DNA of 64,000 nt from Caulobacter sp031457805 (GCF_031457805.1 NZ_JAVDXI010000002.1:1-64000), one strand, 5' to 3'; positions 1 through 7,924 are shown, numbered from the stretch's first letter. The notes: generated by a model not told the origin, from the letters alone. Made by a program: numbers and translations.

Positions 1-10
1 CTGCACAGCT

Positions 11-949
11 ATGAGCGCTCATAAGGTCTCCTTACGAGCGCAGCATCCCGACACGCAGCCCATCAGCCAAGGCGGCCTTCACCGGATGGGCACGACCGTT
101 CAAAACGTCTGTGACCAGTTCGCGAGATCGCGCGATCAGCACAAGCGCTGCCCAAAGTTCCGCGCCAGCTTCGGTCTGAAGCGCGCCATGGGCTGGGTGC
201 CATTTCAGCGTCAGTCGCGTCAAATCGACGCCAACAGTGTCACTTACCGTGGCAAGACGTACCGCTACTTCGGTGCCAAGCGCCGGCCCCTGCCTGAAAA
301 TGCTAAGGGTGGTGCGTTTATTGAAGATGCTTTAGGTCGTTGGTGGGTAGCGTTTCACGTCGAGATTCAGCAATCCGACCAAGCCTCATCTGGCGAAGTC
401 GGGATTGACCTTGGCCTCAAGGATCTCGCCACGATGAGCGACGGCGGTAAGGTCGAAAACCCTCGCCACCTCTCCAAATATGCCAAACGCCTAGCTGTAG
501 CGCAGCGGGCGGGCAACAAGCGCCAAGCGAAAGCGATTCACGCCAAGATCGCTAACGTTCGCCGGGACTATCACCACAAGACTTCTACACGTCTCGCCCG
601 TGAATACGCGTTCATCGCGGTTGGGAACGTCAATGCCAAGAATCTGGCCAAGACCAAGATGGCGAAATCCGTCTTGGATGCCGGATGGTCCAGCTTCCGC
701 ACGATGCTTGCCTACAAGGCGGCGACGTTTGTGGAAGTGGACGAGAGATTCAGTTCCCAAACCTGTTCGGCGTGCGGAACCATTCCCGCGTCGAGGCCGA
801 GAGGTATCGCAGGGCTTGGAATGAGACGCTGGGAATGTTCGGACTGCGGGGCATCGCACGATCGCGATGTCAACGCCGCGCTGAATATCCTCCGTGTCGG
901 CCGCAGTGTCGCGGCTCCTGTTGAGGAAAGCCGGAGGATCGCAGCATGA
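11..949 (+). CDS. TnpB/OrfB-like protein with degenerate RuvC site
   Basis: IS605 OrfB/TnpB-like protein, an RNA-guided nuclease family. From the first ATG it has 312 residues, but the frame stays open to the window edge and the family is usually nearer 400, so the N-terminus is probably cut off. RuvC-I is seen at residues 131-145 (GIDLGLKDLATMSDG, Asp133). A four-Cys zinc ribbon uses Cys252, Cys255, Cys276 and Cys279. RuvC-III is HDRDVNAA with Asp286. In RuvC-II, where the family has a Glu (as in VIEDLN), the sequence reads AVGNVNAKNL, so Gly205 replaces the catalytic Glu. A few residues also seem to be missing before VEVDERFSSQTC. The stop overlaps the next start (ATGA). No TnpA transposase is visible. 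It could be a nuclease-dead TnpB derivative acting as a regulator, or a decayed transposon gene. Confidence 0.85.
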   Translation: MSAHKVSLRAQHPDTQPISQGGLHRMGTTVQNVCDQFARSRDQHKRCPKFRASFGLKRAMGWVPFQRQSRQIDANSVTYRGKTYRYFGAKRRPLPENAKGGAFIEDALGRWWVAFHVEIQQSDQASSGEVGIDLGLKDLATMSDGGKVENPRHLSKYAKRLAVAQRAGNKRQAKAIHAKIANVRRDYHHKTSTRLAREYAFIAVGNVNAKNLAKTKMAKSVLDAGWSSFRTMLAYKAATFVEVDERFSSQTCSACGTIPASRPRGIAGLGMRRWECSDCGASHDRDVNAALNILRVGRSVAAPVEESRRIAA

Positions 950-1449
950 CGAGACACCGGATAGGCACGATCAGTGATGAAGCTGTGGAAGCAGCAGCGC
1001 GGGTCTTCTACCACCTGCAACCCAACGGCACGCCTTTGATCCGCGAACGGGAACAAGCCCGAGCCGCACTAGAAGCCGCCCTCCCGCATCTGTTGGATGG
1101 GAAGATGAGCCTATCAGAGCTTGTGGCGGCCTCGCGAGAAGTCGAGGCGGCTACTGACCACATGGTGTTCGACGGACATGCTCTGGACGCCTTTGATCGT
1201 CTTGGCGACGCGCTCAGGCCGTTTGCTGAGGTTGCCTCCCAGGGCTGCGGTACTGGCCACAGTGGCAAGCAGCTTGAACCTGCTGTGGGTGCGACTGCTG
1301 CGCTTGCCATAGAGGACGGCGTACCGCTCGGTTATAGCGTTCTTCCAGCCGGGGCGCGGTGCCGATGCCTGAAGCTCTGGATTAGCGCCAGTGGTCGCCA
1401 CTACTGCTGCAAGCCGCTCGCCCACCCTCAGAAAGGGGGTGAAGGATGA
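946..1449 (+). CDS. Hypothetical protein, phage-type operon
   Basis: A 167-residue protein that I do not recognise. The N-terminal 90 residues are helical and charged. The C-terminal 40 residues are rich in Cys (CRCLKLWISASGRHYCC region), suggesting a small metal-binding or disulfide module. It starts by ATGA overlap with the TnpB-like gene and ends by the same overlap with the next gene, so translation is probably coupled. Small HTH-free genes of this kind are common in prophage early regions; the function is unknown. Confidence 0.6.
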   Translation: MTRHRIGTISDEAVEAAARVFYHLQPNGTPLIREREQARAALEAALPHLLDGKMSLSELVAASREVEAATDHMVFDGHALDAFDRLGDALRPFAEVASQGCGTGHSGKQLEPAVGATAALAIEDGVPLGYSVLPAGARCRCLKLWISASGRHYCCKPLAHPQKGGEG

Positions 1450-1700
1450 TCGACCTCATCACGCGCGCAGGCCGTCGCCTGTTCTTGGCTCTCCGGTACG
1501 CCCTCGGTTTCTTGTGCTGGGCCTTCTACATGGTCTGGCCTTCGTGGCGCGGCGGCCTGTGGACCAAGATCGGTCACGCCGCCCTGCCCTTCGCTGGCTA
1601 CTACGCATACGCCGACGATCCTTGGGTGCGGTCCTGCGACGAGCACTGGATCAAGACCGGCCGTCATCCTGATCTGGAGGCCACGCATGGACCGTTCTGA
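1446..1700 (+). CDS. Small membrane protein, hypothetical
   Basis: An 84-residue protein with an Arg-rich start, one or two hydrophobic segments around residues 12-33 (LFLALRYALGFLCWAFYMVW) and a polar C-terminus. It is probably inserted in the inner membrane. It starts by ATGA overlap with the preceding gene and overlaps the following gene by 14 bases. No family is recognised; phage-encoded small membrane proteins are one possibility. Confidence 0.5.
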   Translation: MIDLITRAGRRLFLALRYALGFLCWAFYMVWPSWRGGLWTKIGHAALPFAGYYAYADDPWVRSCDEHWIKTGRHPDLEATHGPF

Positions 1701-1881
1701 CCTCATCACGCGCCTAGAGCAAGCCTTGACCGAGTGCGCCGACGACCTGGCTGCGGAAATCGAAGAACGCTACCGAGAAACCAAGGACCACCCAGCCATG
1801 AAGCGCCGCTACGACCGCGACATGACGCCGGTCGAGAACGCTCGCGCCCTCCTCCGAGCTATTAAGGAGGGGGCCGAATGA
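1687..1881 (+). CDS. Small acidic helical protein, hypothetical
   Basis: A 64-residue, strongly charged protein, probably all helix (DLITRLEQALTECADDL then AAEIEERYRETKD). A ribosome binding site (TCTGGAGG) lies just upstream inside the previous gene, which supports this start over one after the upstream stop. The end overlaps the next start as ATGA. Short helical proteins of this form occur throughout phage operons (Lar-like or unknown). No function can be assigned. Confidence 0.5.
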   Translation: MDRSDLITRLEQALTECADDLAAEIEERYRETKDHPAMKRRYDRDMTPVENARALLRAIKEGAE

Positions 1882-2147
1882 CGGCAGACCACGCCTGCAC
1901 GATGCCCAAGTTCTGCCGCGTCTGCCATTGCCGCAAGATCGCGAAAGACCGCTCCACATCGCAGACGTACCGCGCCAAGCACCGCGAGGGCCTTAACCGA
2001 TGGTCAGACGCACGGGCCGGGATCGCGATTGAAGACCACGAGCGCCCCATGATCCGCGAGTTTCGGCCGATGGGCATAAGCGCGATTAACGCCCGGAAGA
2101 TCATCGTCAGCTCGCGGCGAGCTGTTAAGGAGGGGGAGCATGGCTGA
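1878..2147 (+). CDS. Small Cys-containing protein, hypothetical
   Basis: An 89-residue protein. The N-terminus carries a compact FCRVCHCRK cluster that could bind zinc as half of a ribbon. The rest is basic and without recognisable motifs. It is ATGA-coupled to the preceding gene and overlaps the following HTH gene by 8 bases. A phage-type small protein; DNA binding is possible but not shown. Confidence 0.5.
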   Translation: MTADHACTMPKFCRVCHCRKIAKDRSTSQTYRAKHREGLNRWSDARAGIAIEDHERPMIREFRPMGISAINARKIIVSSRRAVKEGEHG

Positions 2148-2346
2148 GACATTCTTGACCCCGGCGGATCTCGCCCAGCGGATCGGCTACAGCGTGGCGA
2201 CCCTCGCGCGCTGGAGGATCGAGGGGAGCGGCCCGCCGTTCATGAAGCCTGGCGCCGGTCTCCGAGCCCGCGTTCGCTACCGGCTTTCCGACGTGGAGGC
2301 GTGGGAGCGGCGTTGCGCCATGACCAGCACGGGACAAGCCGCCTGA
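2140..2346 (+). CDS. AlpA/excisionase-type HTH protein
   Basis: A 68-residue MerR-like winged-helix protein of the AlpA/HTH_17 type used by phages and islands as excisionase or activator. It starts with the family pattern FLTPADLAQRIGYSVATLARWR, followed by GSGPPFMK and a C-terminal YRLSDVEAW. An AAGGAGGGGGAGC ribosome binding site precedes the ATG. It is the last gene of the overlapping series and is followed by a strong hairpin. By analogy it may control excision or transcription of the element; its integrase would lie outside the window. Confidence 0.8.
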   Translation: MAETFLTPADLAQRIGYSVATLARWRIEGSGPPFMKPGAGLRARVRYRLSDVEAWERRCAMTSTGQAA

Positions 2347-2355
2347 CACTTGACC

Positions 2356-2393
2356 GGCACTTGGCTTGTTTTCGGATAAGCCAAGTCGCCTTT
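2356..2393 (+). terminator. Hairpin after the AlpA-type gene
   Basis: ACTTGGCTT (2359-2367) pairs perfectly with AAGCCAAGT (2378-2386). GGC/GCC extends the stem past one bulged C, to about 12 pairs with a 10-base loop, followed by a short T run. It begins 9 bases after the stop codon and probably ends the operon. Confidence 0.55.
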
Positions 2394-2399
2394 CACTAC

Positions 2400-2590
2400 A
2401 GGCACTTAAAGGAAAAACGCTATAAGTCCCAGTGTCTCATTGTCTCCAACCGCGGTCGCAAGTCGTGACCTGGAGCCCGAAGAGCGAGGTCTCCCTCTAA
2501 GGCGTTGAGCGCCTAGGGTTTCAAGTCACAGGCTGCGAAAGCGGCTACGACGATGAAGGGCCGTCCCGAGCGATCGGGGCGGCCCTTTTT
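2400..2590 (+). ncRNA. Possible small RNA ending at a terminator
   Basis: There is no coding frame here, yet a strong plus-strand intrinsic terminator ends the stretch. Inside are further hairpins, for example AGGCG-TTGAG-CGCCT at about 2503-2517. The ivd gene beyond is on the other strand, so the terminator must serve either an RNA starting after 2393 or read-through from the phage-like operon. I tested for tmRNA (the usual tag codons are absent) and for SRP RNA (the conserved GGAAG-type loop is absent) and match neither. Confidence 0.3.
2558..2590 (+). terminator. Intrinsic terminator
   Basis: GGGCCGTCCCG pairs with CGGGGCGGCCC (11 pairs with one G-U) around a 6-base loop and is followed by five T. 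The T tract is only on the plus-strand side, so it acts on plus-strand transcripts and also shields the 3' end of ivd. Confidence 0.75.
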
Positions 2591-2609
2591 CATGTGACGA
2601 TCGCGAGGA

Positions 2610-3764
2610 TTAGCCGCCGATCAGTTCGCGACCGATCAGGAAGCGGCGGATCTCGTTCGTTCCCGCGCCGATGTCGTAGAGCTTGGCGTCGCGCAGCAGA
2701 CGCTCGACCGGCCACTCCCTAGTGTAACCGGCGCCGCCCAGGGCCTGGATCGCCTCCAGCGAGACCTTCACCGCATTTTCAGACGCCATCAGGATAGCGC
2801 CGGCGGCGTCGAAACGGGTGGTCTTGCCCGCGTCGCAGGCCTGGGCGACGGCGTAGACATAGGCCCGCGCCGAATTCAGGGCCACGTACATGTCGGCGAT
2901 CTTACCCTGCATCAGCTGGAAGGAACCGATCGGCTGGCCGAACTGCTTGCGGTCGCGGACGTAGGGCAGAACGATGTCGAGGCAGGCCTGCATGATGCCC
3001 AGCGGCCCCGCCGCCAACACGGCGCGCTCATAGTCGAGACCGCTCATCAGAACGCCCACGCCGCCGCCGACCGGGCCCATAACGTTGTCCTCGGGGATCT
3101 CGCAGTCTTCGAACACCAGCTCGGCGGTGTCCGACCCGCGCATACCCATCTTGTCCAGCTTCTTGGAGACGCTGAACCCTTTCATGCCTTTCTCGACGAG
3201 GAAGGCGGTGATGCCGCGGCTGCCCTCGCCAGTCTTGGCGTAGACGACCAGCGTGTCGGCGTGCGGAGCGTTTGTGATCCAAAACTTCGTGCCGTTCAGG
3301 ATGTAGCGGTCACCGACCTGCTCAGCGCGAAGCTTCATCGAGACGACGTCCGAGCCCGACCCGGCTTCGCTCATCGCCAGCGAGCCCACGTGTTCGCCGC
3401 TGATCAGCTTGGGCAGGTAGCGACGCTTCTGATCCGGTGTCGCCCAGCGGCGGATCTGGTTCACGCAGAGATTGGAGTGAGCGCCATAGCTAAGCCCGAC
3501 AGAGGCGGACGCCCGGCTGACCTCTTCCATGGCCACGACGTGTTCCAGATAGCCTAGACCCAGGCCGCCGAACTCTTCCTCGACGGTGATCCCGTGCAGG
3601 CCAAGTTCGCCCATCGGCATCCAGAGCTCGCGGGGAAACGTATTGGTCTCGTCGATCTTCGCGGCGATCGGCGCGATCTTGTCGGCGGCGAAGCGGGCCG
3701 TGGTTTCACGGATGGCGTCGGCGGTCTCGCCCAGAGCGAAATCCATCGAGGGTGCGAACGTCAT
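2610..3764 (-). CDS. ivd: Isovaleryl-CoA dehydrogenase
   Basis: FAD-dependent acyl-CoA dehydrogenase of leucine breakdown. It oxidises isovaleryl-CoA to 3-methylcrotonyl-CoA and passes electrons to ETF. At 384 residues it is full length. The N-terminal helical domain is followed by the flavin-binding AMSEAGSGSDV (about 129-140) and WITNA. The catalytic base is Glu246 in SGLDYERAVL, the position used by isovaleryl-CoA dehydrogenases rather than the C-terminal site of most relatives. The C-terminus reads YDIGAGTNEIRR. A GAAGGAAACC ribosome binding site lies 6 bases from the ATG. The other leucine-pathway genes are not adjacent here. Confidence 0.93.
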   Translation of the reverse strand: MTFAPSMDFALGETADAIRETTARFAADKIAPIAAKIDETNTFPRELWMPMGELGLHGITVEEEFGGLGLGYLEHVVAMEEVSRASASVGLSYGAHSNLCVNQIRRWATPDQKRRYLPKLISGEHVGSLAMSEAGSGSDVVSMKLRAEQVGDRYILNGTKFWITNAPHADTLVVYAKTGEGSRGITAFLVEKGMKGFSVSKKLDKMGMRGSDTAELVFEDCEIPEDNVMGPVGGGVGVLMSGLDYERAVLAAGPLGIMQACLDIVLPYVRDRKQFGQPIGSFQLMQGKIADMYVALNSARAYVYAVAQACDAGKTTRFDAAGAILMASENAVKVSLEAIQALGGAGYTREWPVERLLRDAKLYDIGAGTNEIRRFLIGRELIGG

Positions 3765-3892
3765 CGATATGGTTTCCTTCCCGAACGCCCGAACGGAAGA
3801 TGTGGGCGGTTTCAGCGCTTGTCACGCTCTGGCTCAACACTGAGACAGCGTGTGCATCCGATCACGGTGGATTTCCACCGAAAACGGACATC

Positions 3893-3935
3893 CGAAAGCA
3901 AAAACGCCCGCCAGTTCTAAGAACCAGCGGGCGTT
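3893..3935 (-). terminator. Terminator of spmX
   Basis: AACGCCCGC (3903-3911) pairs perfectly with GCGGGCGTT (3927-3935), with a second internal stem GTTCT/AGAAC. On the minus strand it is followed by TTTTTGCTTT. It lies 35 bases after the spmX stop and before the ivd promoter region. Confidence 0.7.
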
Positions 3936-3969
3936 CTTTCTCCTGCCTCTGGGTGGGAGGCAAAGAAAC

Positions 3970-5253
3970 CTACTCTTCGTCGCTCACATCGGGGCCTGCC
4001 AGACGGCGCAGCAGAAGGTACGCGGAAACCACGAAGCAGATCGCGCCAACCATGCTGGCGCCGTACCCGAAGAGCTTCACCTGGCCGTCAGAGCCGGCTG
4101 CGACGGTCAGGATCCACAGAACCCCGCCGCCGAACAGCGCCAGGCCCAGGATGCCCAGGCTCACCAGCAAGCTGGTGTTGCCAAAGCGCGGCTGTTCGGG
4201 CTCGACCAACGGCACGTCCATCACGCCGATGGTCGCGTCTTCGCTGGTCGAGAACCCATCGAGGTTGAAGACCGACGAGCCGGCCGCCGGGGCGGCGAAC
4301 AGGGTCGGCTCGCTCGGCGCGGCGCGCATCGGCGCGGTCGTTTCTACGGGCGCCTCGACCTCGTCGATCACTTGCGGCGTCAGGCGGAACGGCGTGAACT
4401 CGACAGGCGCCGGTTCGACGGGCGCAGGTTGCGGCTCGGCCTGGAACAGCGTCGGCGCCGGGTCGACCTCGGCGGGCTGCGTTGGCGCGGGCGGTTCGGG
4501 CAGCCCCAGGTCGTCCTGGCGGGCCGCAGGCTTGGCAGGCGCAGGCGCCGCCGGCGTTTCGGGCAGGATCGCCTCGAGACGAGCGGCGACCGCTGCGGCC
4601 GATTGCTCGGTGGCGGTCGGGCCGTCCTCTTCCGGCGCGACCACCTTCAACGGCAGGCCTTCCTCGCGCTCGGCGATCAGCCGGTCACCTTCGGTGCGCG
4701 TATTGACGGCCGCCGGCGTCTGCTTGGGCACGGCGCAGCTGGCGTCGTAGTCGACCTTTGGACGCAGCACAGGGCTGGGCGCGGGCACCCATTCGCCGTT
4801 GGCCGGCGTCAGGAAGAGGGTCTTCTCGGCGGCGCGGCGGCGCACCAGCGCGTCGATGACGATCCGCTCGCCCTCGAAGTCGGCTTTGCGCCACATCTCC
4901 ATCGCGCACGCGGCTTGCAGGAGCGAGCCCTCGTTGATCCGGCGCAGGACGCCCGAGCGGAGGAAGTTGTCGAGGCCGATATTGAAGGCGAAGCAGACCA
5001 GCGCGTCGAACTGGTTCTGGTTCAGCGGCGCGTAGGTGTGCTCGTTCACCGAATGGGCGACCGAGATAAGGTCGTAGAGCAGTAGCGCCTCGGCGTCCTT
5101 TTCCGAGACAGAGGCGCCCTCGCGGGCGGTCAGGGTGTGGCCATAGCCGACCGTCCAGCGCCCGTCGGGGAGCTGCGCGGCCTTCTGACGGTACCCTTCG
5201 AATCTCTTGATGAGATCGACGGCGGCCCGGGAGACCTGATGACGCGGTTTCAT
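3970..5253 (-). CDS. spmX: SpmX, polar muramidase-like scaffold protein
   Basis: SpmX marks the old or stalked pole in Caulobacterales and recruits and activates the histidine kinase DivJ. 427 residues. Residues 1-150 form a phage-lysozyme-like GH24 domain with Glu19 in KRFEG and WTVGYGHT at 33-40. Next come a long Pro/Ala/Glu-rich linker (about 165-345) and two C-terminal membrane segments (about 360-385 and 395-415), the SpmX architecture. In GH24 enzymes the catalytic Asp falls 9 residues after the Glu. Here that position is Leu28 and the nearest Asp is 30, in line with the known co-option of a phage lysin into a localisation module. It stands alone behind a sigma-54-like promoter and is followed by its own terminator. 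Confidence 0.95.
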   Translation of the reverse strand: MKPRHQVSRAAVDLIKRFEGYRQKAAQLPDGRWTVGYGHTLTAREGASVSEKDAEALLLYDLISVAHSVNEHTYAPLNQNQFDALVCFAFNIGLDNFLRSGVLRRINEGSLLQAACAMEMWRKADFEGERIVIDALVRRRAAEKTLFLTPANGEWVPAPSPVLRPKVDYDASCAVPKQTPAAVNTRTEGDRLIAEREEGLPLKVVAPEEDGPTATEQSAAAVAARLEAILPETPAAPAPAKPAARQDDLGLPEPPAPTQPAEVDPAPTLFQAEPQPAPVEPAPVEFTPFRLTPQVIDEVEAPVETTAPMRAAPSEPTLFAAPAAGSSVFNLDGFSTSEDATIGVMDVPLVEPEQPRFGNTSLLVSLGILGLALFGGGVLWILTVAAGSDGQVKLFGYGASMVGAICFVVSAYLLLRRLAGPDVSDEE

Positions 5254-5639
5254 CGCCTAGATTGACCCAGTTTGAGACAGACGCGGATGCGTTCGCCTGT
5301 CCCGGCGCAAGGTCGGCGCCAGTTTCCCCGGGTGAGCGAGATCAGCAAAAAGCCCCACCGGCATTGCAATAGATCAGCGCAACTTAAAGTGTAACCCGTG
5401 GTCAGTTTTTTATGAATTGACTACAAATCAGCCGGCAAAGGCAGCCGACAGCCTGCACGCTTAGACACTGGGCTTGTTGTTATCCCTTCATCAGCCAAGC
5501 TTTGTCTGCGCGATGGTGCGCCCATCGGGCCTAGCGCAACCCAGGTGCCGATCCCGCTTCGATACGCTGCATCGCTCGTTGCCTCGCTTGAGCCCTGGCG
5601 TCGTGATGTTTCAAACGCTGCTTAACGAGCCGAACCAGT
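5254..5639. other. Intergenic region upstream of spmX
   Basis: 386 bases without a supported gene. The part next to spmX holds its sigma-54-type promoter. Between 5400 and 5640 the composition is less GC-rich. Short frames in this part (for example a minus-strand frame reaching from 5740 to 5531) lack a good ribosome binding site and overlap the next gene, so I do not call them. Confidence 0.5.
5306..5322 (-). promoter_or_regulatory. Sigma-54-type promoter of spmX
   Basis: The minus strand reads CTGGCGCCGACCTTGCG. Against the consensus TGGCACG-N4-TTGC it keeps TGGC, C, the exact 4-base spacing and TTGC. Transcription would start near 5295, about 42 bases before the ATG. It is established for Caulobacter that spmX is activated by TacA with RpoN, which fits. 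I could not identify a TacA site with confidence. Confidence 0.8.
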
Positions 5640-5984
5640 TCATCGGGGGGCAACCGGAGGTGGGCCACCGGGAAGGCTTTTGCCTTCTGGCTTAATCGAA
5701 GAGACGGAATATTGAGTATCTCGGGCGGCCTCAAGATCATACCACTGTCGCAAGGTAGCGCATGTAGTTCGTGAAATGAGACTGCTGCTGAAGGACTTCT
5801 TCAGACATATGACGCGATCTGGTTCGGCTTTCCGCAGGGCGTTGAGCTGAAGTATGATCTCATTATCTGGAAGCGTCCTGGGCGGTCCATTTCCACGGCT
5901 TTCAACCGTTAGCGGATCAACGACAGTCGGCGCATCCTGATCAATCTGGCCCGCAAGCGCGGCTATCAGGACGATCATGAACAT
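5640..5984 (-). CDS. Small secreted protein, hypothetical
   Basis: 114 residues from the ATG at 5984, chosen because GGGAGAGGC precedes it at good distance. An upstream ATG at 6029 would add a basic leader without improving the signal. It starts with a short hydrophobic signal-like segment (MFMIVLIAALAGQ). The second half has RVICLKKSFSSSLISRTTC then ATLRQWYDLE, a pattern like small alphaproteobacterial exported proteins with two conserved Cys around a Ser-rich loop. Likely periplasmic with one disulfide; function unknown. Confidence 0.5.
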   Translation of the reverse strand: MFMIVLIAALAGQIDQDAPTVVDPLTVESRGNGPPRTLPDNEIILQLNALRKAEPDRVICLKKSFSSSLISRTTCATLRQWYDLEAARDTQYSVSSIKPEGKSLPGGPPPVAPR

Positions 5985-6221
5985 CGCGCCTCTCCCACCA
6001 CTGCTTACGCTGCCGCGCCTACGCAGCATGACAACCTAGCAGCGATCAGTCGAAAATCAATCTTTAGTTGAATTTTGCGAAAGCAACGACTTCCTGTAGA
6101 CAGGCCCAAGGCATTGCGCACTGATCAGCCTCTCGTCGGTGGCCAAGCCCGATCCGATCACCTCTGCGTCAACACACACTCTGGCGCTCTCGAGTCGCCG
6201 AAACACCTTCTGCACGTCGTG

Positions 6222-7691
6222 TCAGTGCAGTAGCAGCGAGGCGATCAGCAGCACCGCGAAGAAGCCGGTGAAGTCGGTCAGGAAGGTCACGAAGATCGAG
6301 GACGACACCGCCGGGTCACGGCCCATCTTCTCCAGCGCCAGCGGCATCAGGATGCCGCCGAGGGCCGCCGTGAAGATGTTGGTGATCAGGGCCGCGCCGA
6401 CGATGATCGCCAGCTTGTCATGGTGGTCTGACGGTCCGAAGAACATGTAGGTCGCCGCGCCCATGACCAGGGCCAGGCACAGGCCGTTGACGAGCCCCAC
6501 CAGCAGCTCACGGGCCACGATGCGCCGGGCGTTGGCCGGGGTAAGCTCCTTGCTGGCCAAGGCGCGCACCGCGACGGCCAGGGTCTGGGTGCCGGCGTTG
6601 CCGCCCAGCGATGAGACGATCGGCATCAGGATCGCCAGGGCCACCAGCTGGGCGATCTCGGCCTGGAAGATGGCCACGCCGCTGACCGCCAGGGTCGCGG
6701 TCGCCAGGTTCAGCATCAGCCAGGGCAGGCGCGACTTGACGATCTCAATCACCGAGGCGTCGCGGCCCGCGTCGGACACACCGGCCAGGGCCAGGATGTC
6801 TTCCTCGGCCTCGTCGCGGATGACCTCGACGATGTCGTCAACGGTGATCTGGCCCACAAGGCGTCCGCCCGGCTCGATCACCGGGGCGCTGATCAGGTGA
6901 TACTTGTCGAAGATGTAGGCGACTTCTTCCTGGTCCATCTCGACCGGGATTTCGGTGACCGCTTCCATCAGCTCGGCCAGCGGCGTCTGGCGGCGGCTGC
7001 GCAGCAGGATGCTGATCGGGATCGCCCCCACCGGCTTGAAGGTCGGATCGACGACGTAGACGTCGAAGAACAGCTCGGGCAGCTGGTCGCCGGCCTCGCG
7101 GACGTGGTCGATGGTCTGGCCGACCGTCCAGAACTCCGGCGCGGCCAGGAACTCGCGCTGCATCAGGCGGCCGGCGGTCTCGTCCTCGTAGGACAGGGTG
7201 GTCTCGATGGCGGCGCGGTCGGTCTCGCCCATTGCGGCCAGCACCTGGAAGCGCTTGGTGTCGTCCAGGTCGTCGATGACGTCGGCGGCGTCGTCGGTGT
7301 CCAGTTCCTCGAGGGCGCGGGCCAGGGTCACTGACGGCGTGGCCTCCAGCACTTCCTCGCGGATGTTGTCGTCCATCTCCGAGATGATCTCGCCCAGCGC
7401 TTCGGGATCCAGCAGCGGGATCACCTGCTCGCGATAATCGGCGGTCAAAAAGCCCATCAGGTCGGCGACGTCGGCGGGATCGAGCGCCCCGACCAGCTCG
7501 CGCAGGCGCTTGGAGTCGCCGCTGTCGGCAGCGTCGATCACCATCTCGACGTATTCGGGATTGAGCGCGTAGTCGTCGCCAAGCGCGAGGTCTTCCAGCT
7601 CCTCGGGCGTCTCGGACTTGGGCAGCGGGACCTGGGCCAGCGGGATGTCGTCCAGCACGTCGTCGTTCAGTTCGGCGGTGTCCCGGGTCAT
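6222..7691 (-). CDS. mgtE: Magnesium transporter MgtE
   Basis: Mg2+-gated channel of the inner membrane, 489 residues, full length. Residues 50-150 form the acidic N-domain of MgtE_N repeats (DPADVADLMGFL, then LDTDDAADVIDDL). Two CBS domains follow at about 165-290 (PVGAIPISILL, then GRLVGQITVDDI). Five membrane helices make up about 315-489. The pore signature LGGNAGTQ and the conserved Asp in VTFLTDFTGF are present. An AGGAGG ribosome binding site lies 6 bases before the ATG. No magnesium riboswitch is evident upstream; gating by the acidic N-domain is the known control. Confidence 0.95.
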   Translation of the reverse strand: MTRDTAELNDDVLDDIPLAQVPLPKSETPEELEDLALGDDYALNPEYVEMVIDAADSGDSKRLRELVGALDPADVADLMGFLTADYREQVIPLLDPEALGEIISEMDDNIREEVLEATPSVTLARALEELDTDDAADVIDDLDDTKRFQVLAAMGETDRAAIETTLSYEDETAGRLMQREFLAAPEFWTVGQTIDHVREAGDQLPELFFDVYVVDPTFKPVGAIPISILLRSRRQTPLAELMEAVTEIPVEMDQEEVAYIFDKYHLISAPVIEPGGRLVGQITVDDIVEVIRDEAEEDILALAGVSDAGRDASVIEIVKSRLPWLMLNLATATLAVSGVAIFQAEIAQLVALAILMPIVSSLGGNAGTQTLAVAVRALASKELTPANARRIVARELLVGLVNGLCLALVMGAATYMFFGPSDHHDKLAIIVGAALITNIFTAALGGILMPLALEKMGRDPAVSSSIFVTFLTDFTGFFAVLLIASLLLH

Positions 7692-7839
7692 GGGGGCCTC
7701 CTGAGCTCTCAGAGCGCGTGGGTTCGTTGGGCTGGTCCAATCAAGCGACCCTGAGGCGAAATCAGGGCCTGAAACGATTAGAGCGCCCCCAGCGAGTCGG
7801 AAACCGATTTCGCCAGGCGCGCTCTACTCTTGTTCACCT

Positions 7840-7924
7840 TGGTGCGGTCGAGAAGACTCGAACTTCCACGGGTTGCCCCACAGCGACCTCAACGCTGCGC
7901 GTCTACCAATTCCGCCACGACCGC
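7840..7924 (-). tRNA. tRNA-Leu(GAG)
   Basis: 85 bases including an encoded CCA (TGG at 7840-7842 on the plus strand). The 7-base acceptor arms GCGGTCG/CGACCGC pair perfectly. The D loop contains GGTAGACGC, the anticodon loop is TTGAGGT (anticodon GAG), a long variable arm typical of Leu tRNAs follows, and the T loop reads TTCGAGT. It decodes CUC and CUU. Confidence 0.96.

Larger units (their letters stand above)
1..2393 (+). mobile_element. Phage-like accessory segment, right end
   Basis: Six same-strand genes overlap or abut by 4 to 14 bases: a TnpB-like gene, four small genes without recognised function, and an AlpA/excisionase-type HTH gene. They are followed by a hairpin. This tight packing of tiny genes and the HTH ending are typical of prophages and integrative elements and unlike the backbone genes that begin at 2610. 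The left end lies outside the window and I found no clear attachment repeat, so the right boundary (somewhere between 2393 and 2600) is inferred. Confidence 0.5.

Noticed and set aside
2400..2590. tmRNA (ssrA) or SRP RNA as the identity of the structured region
   Set aside because: No codons matching an alphaproteobacterial tag, no CCA end with T arm, and no conserved SRP loop. Kept only as a possible unnamed RNA.
5531..5740. 69-residue minus-strand frame
   Set aside because: No ribosome binding site, overlaps the better supported secreted-protein gene, and has no recognisable pattern.
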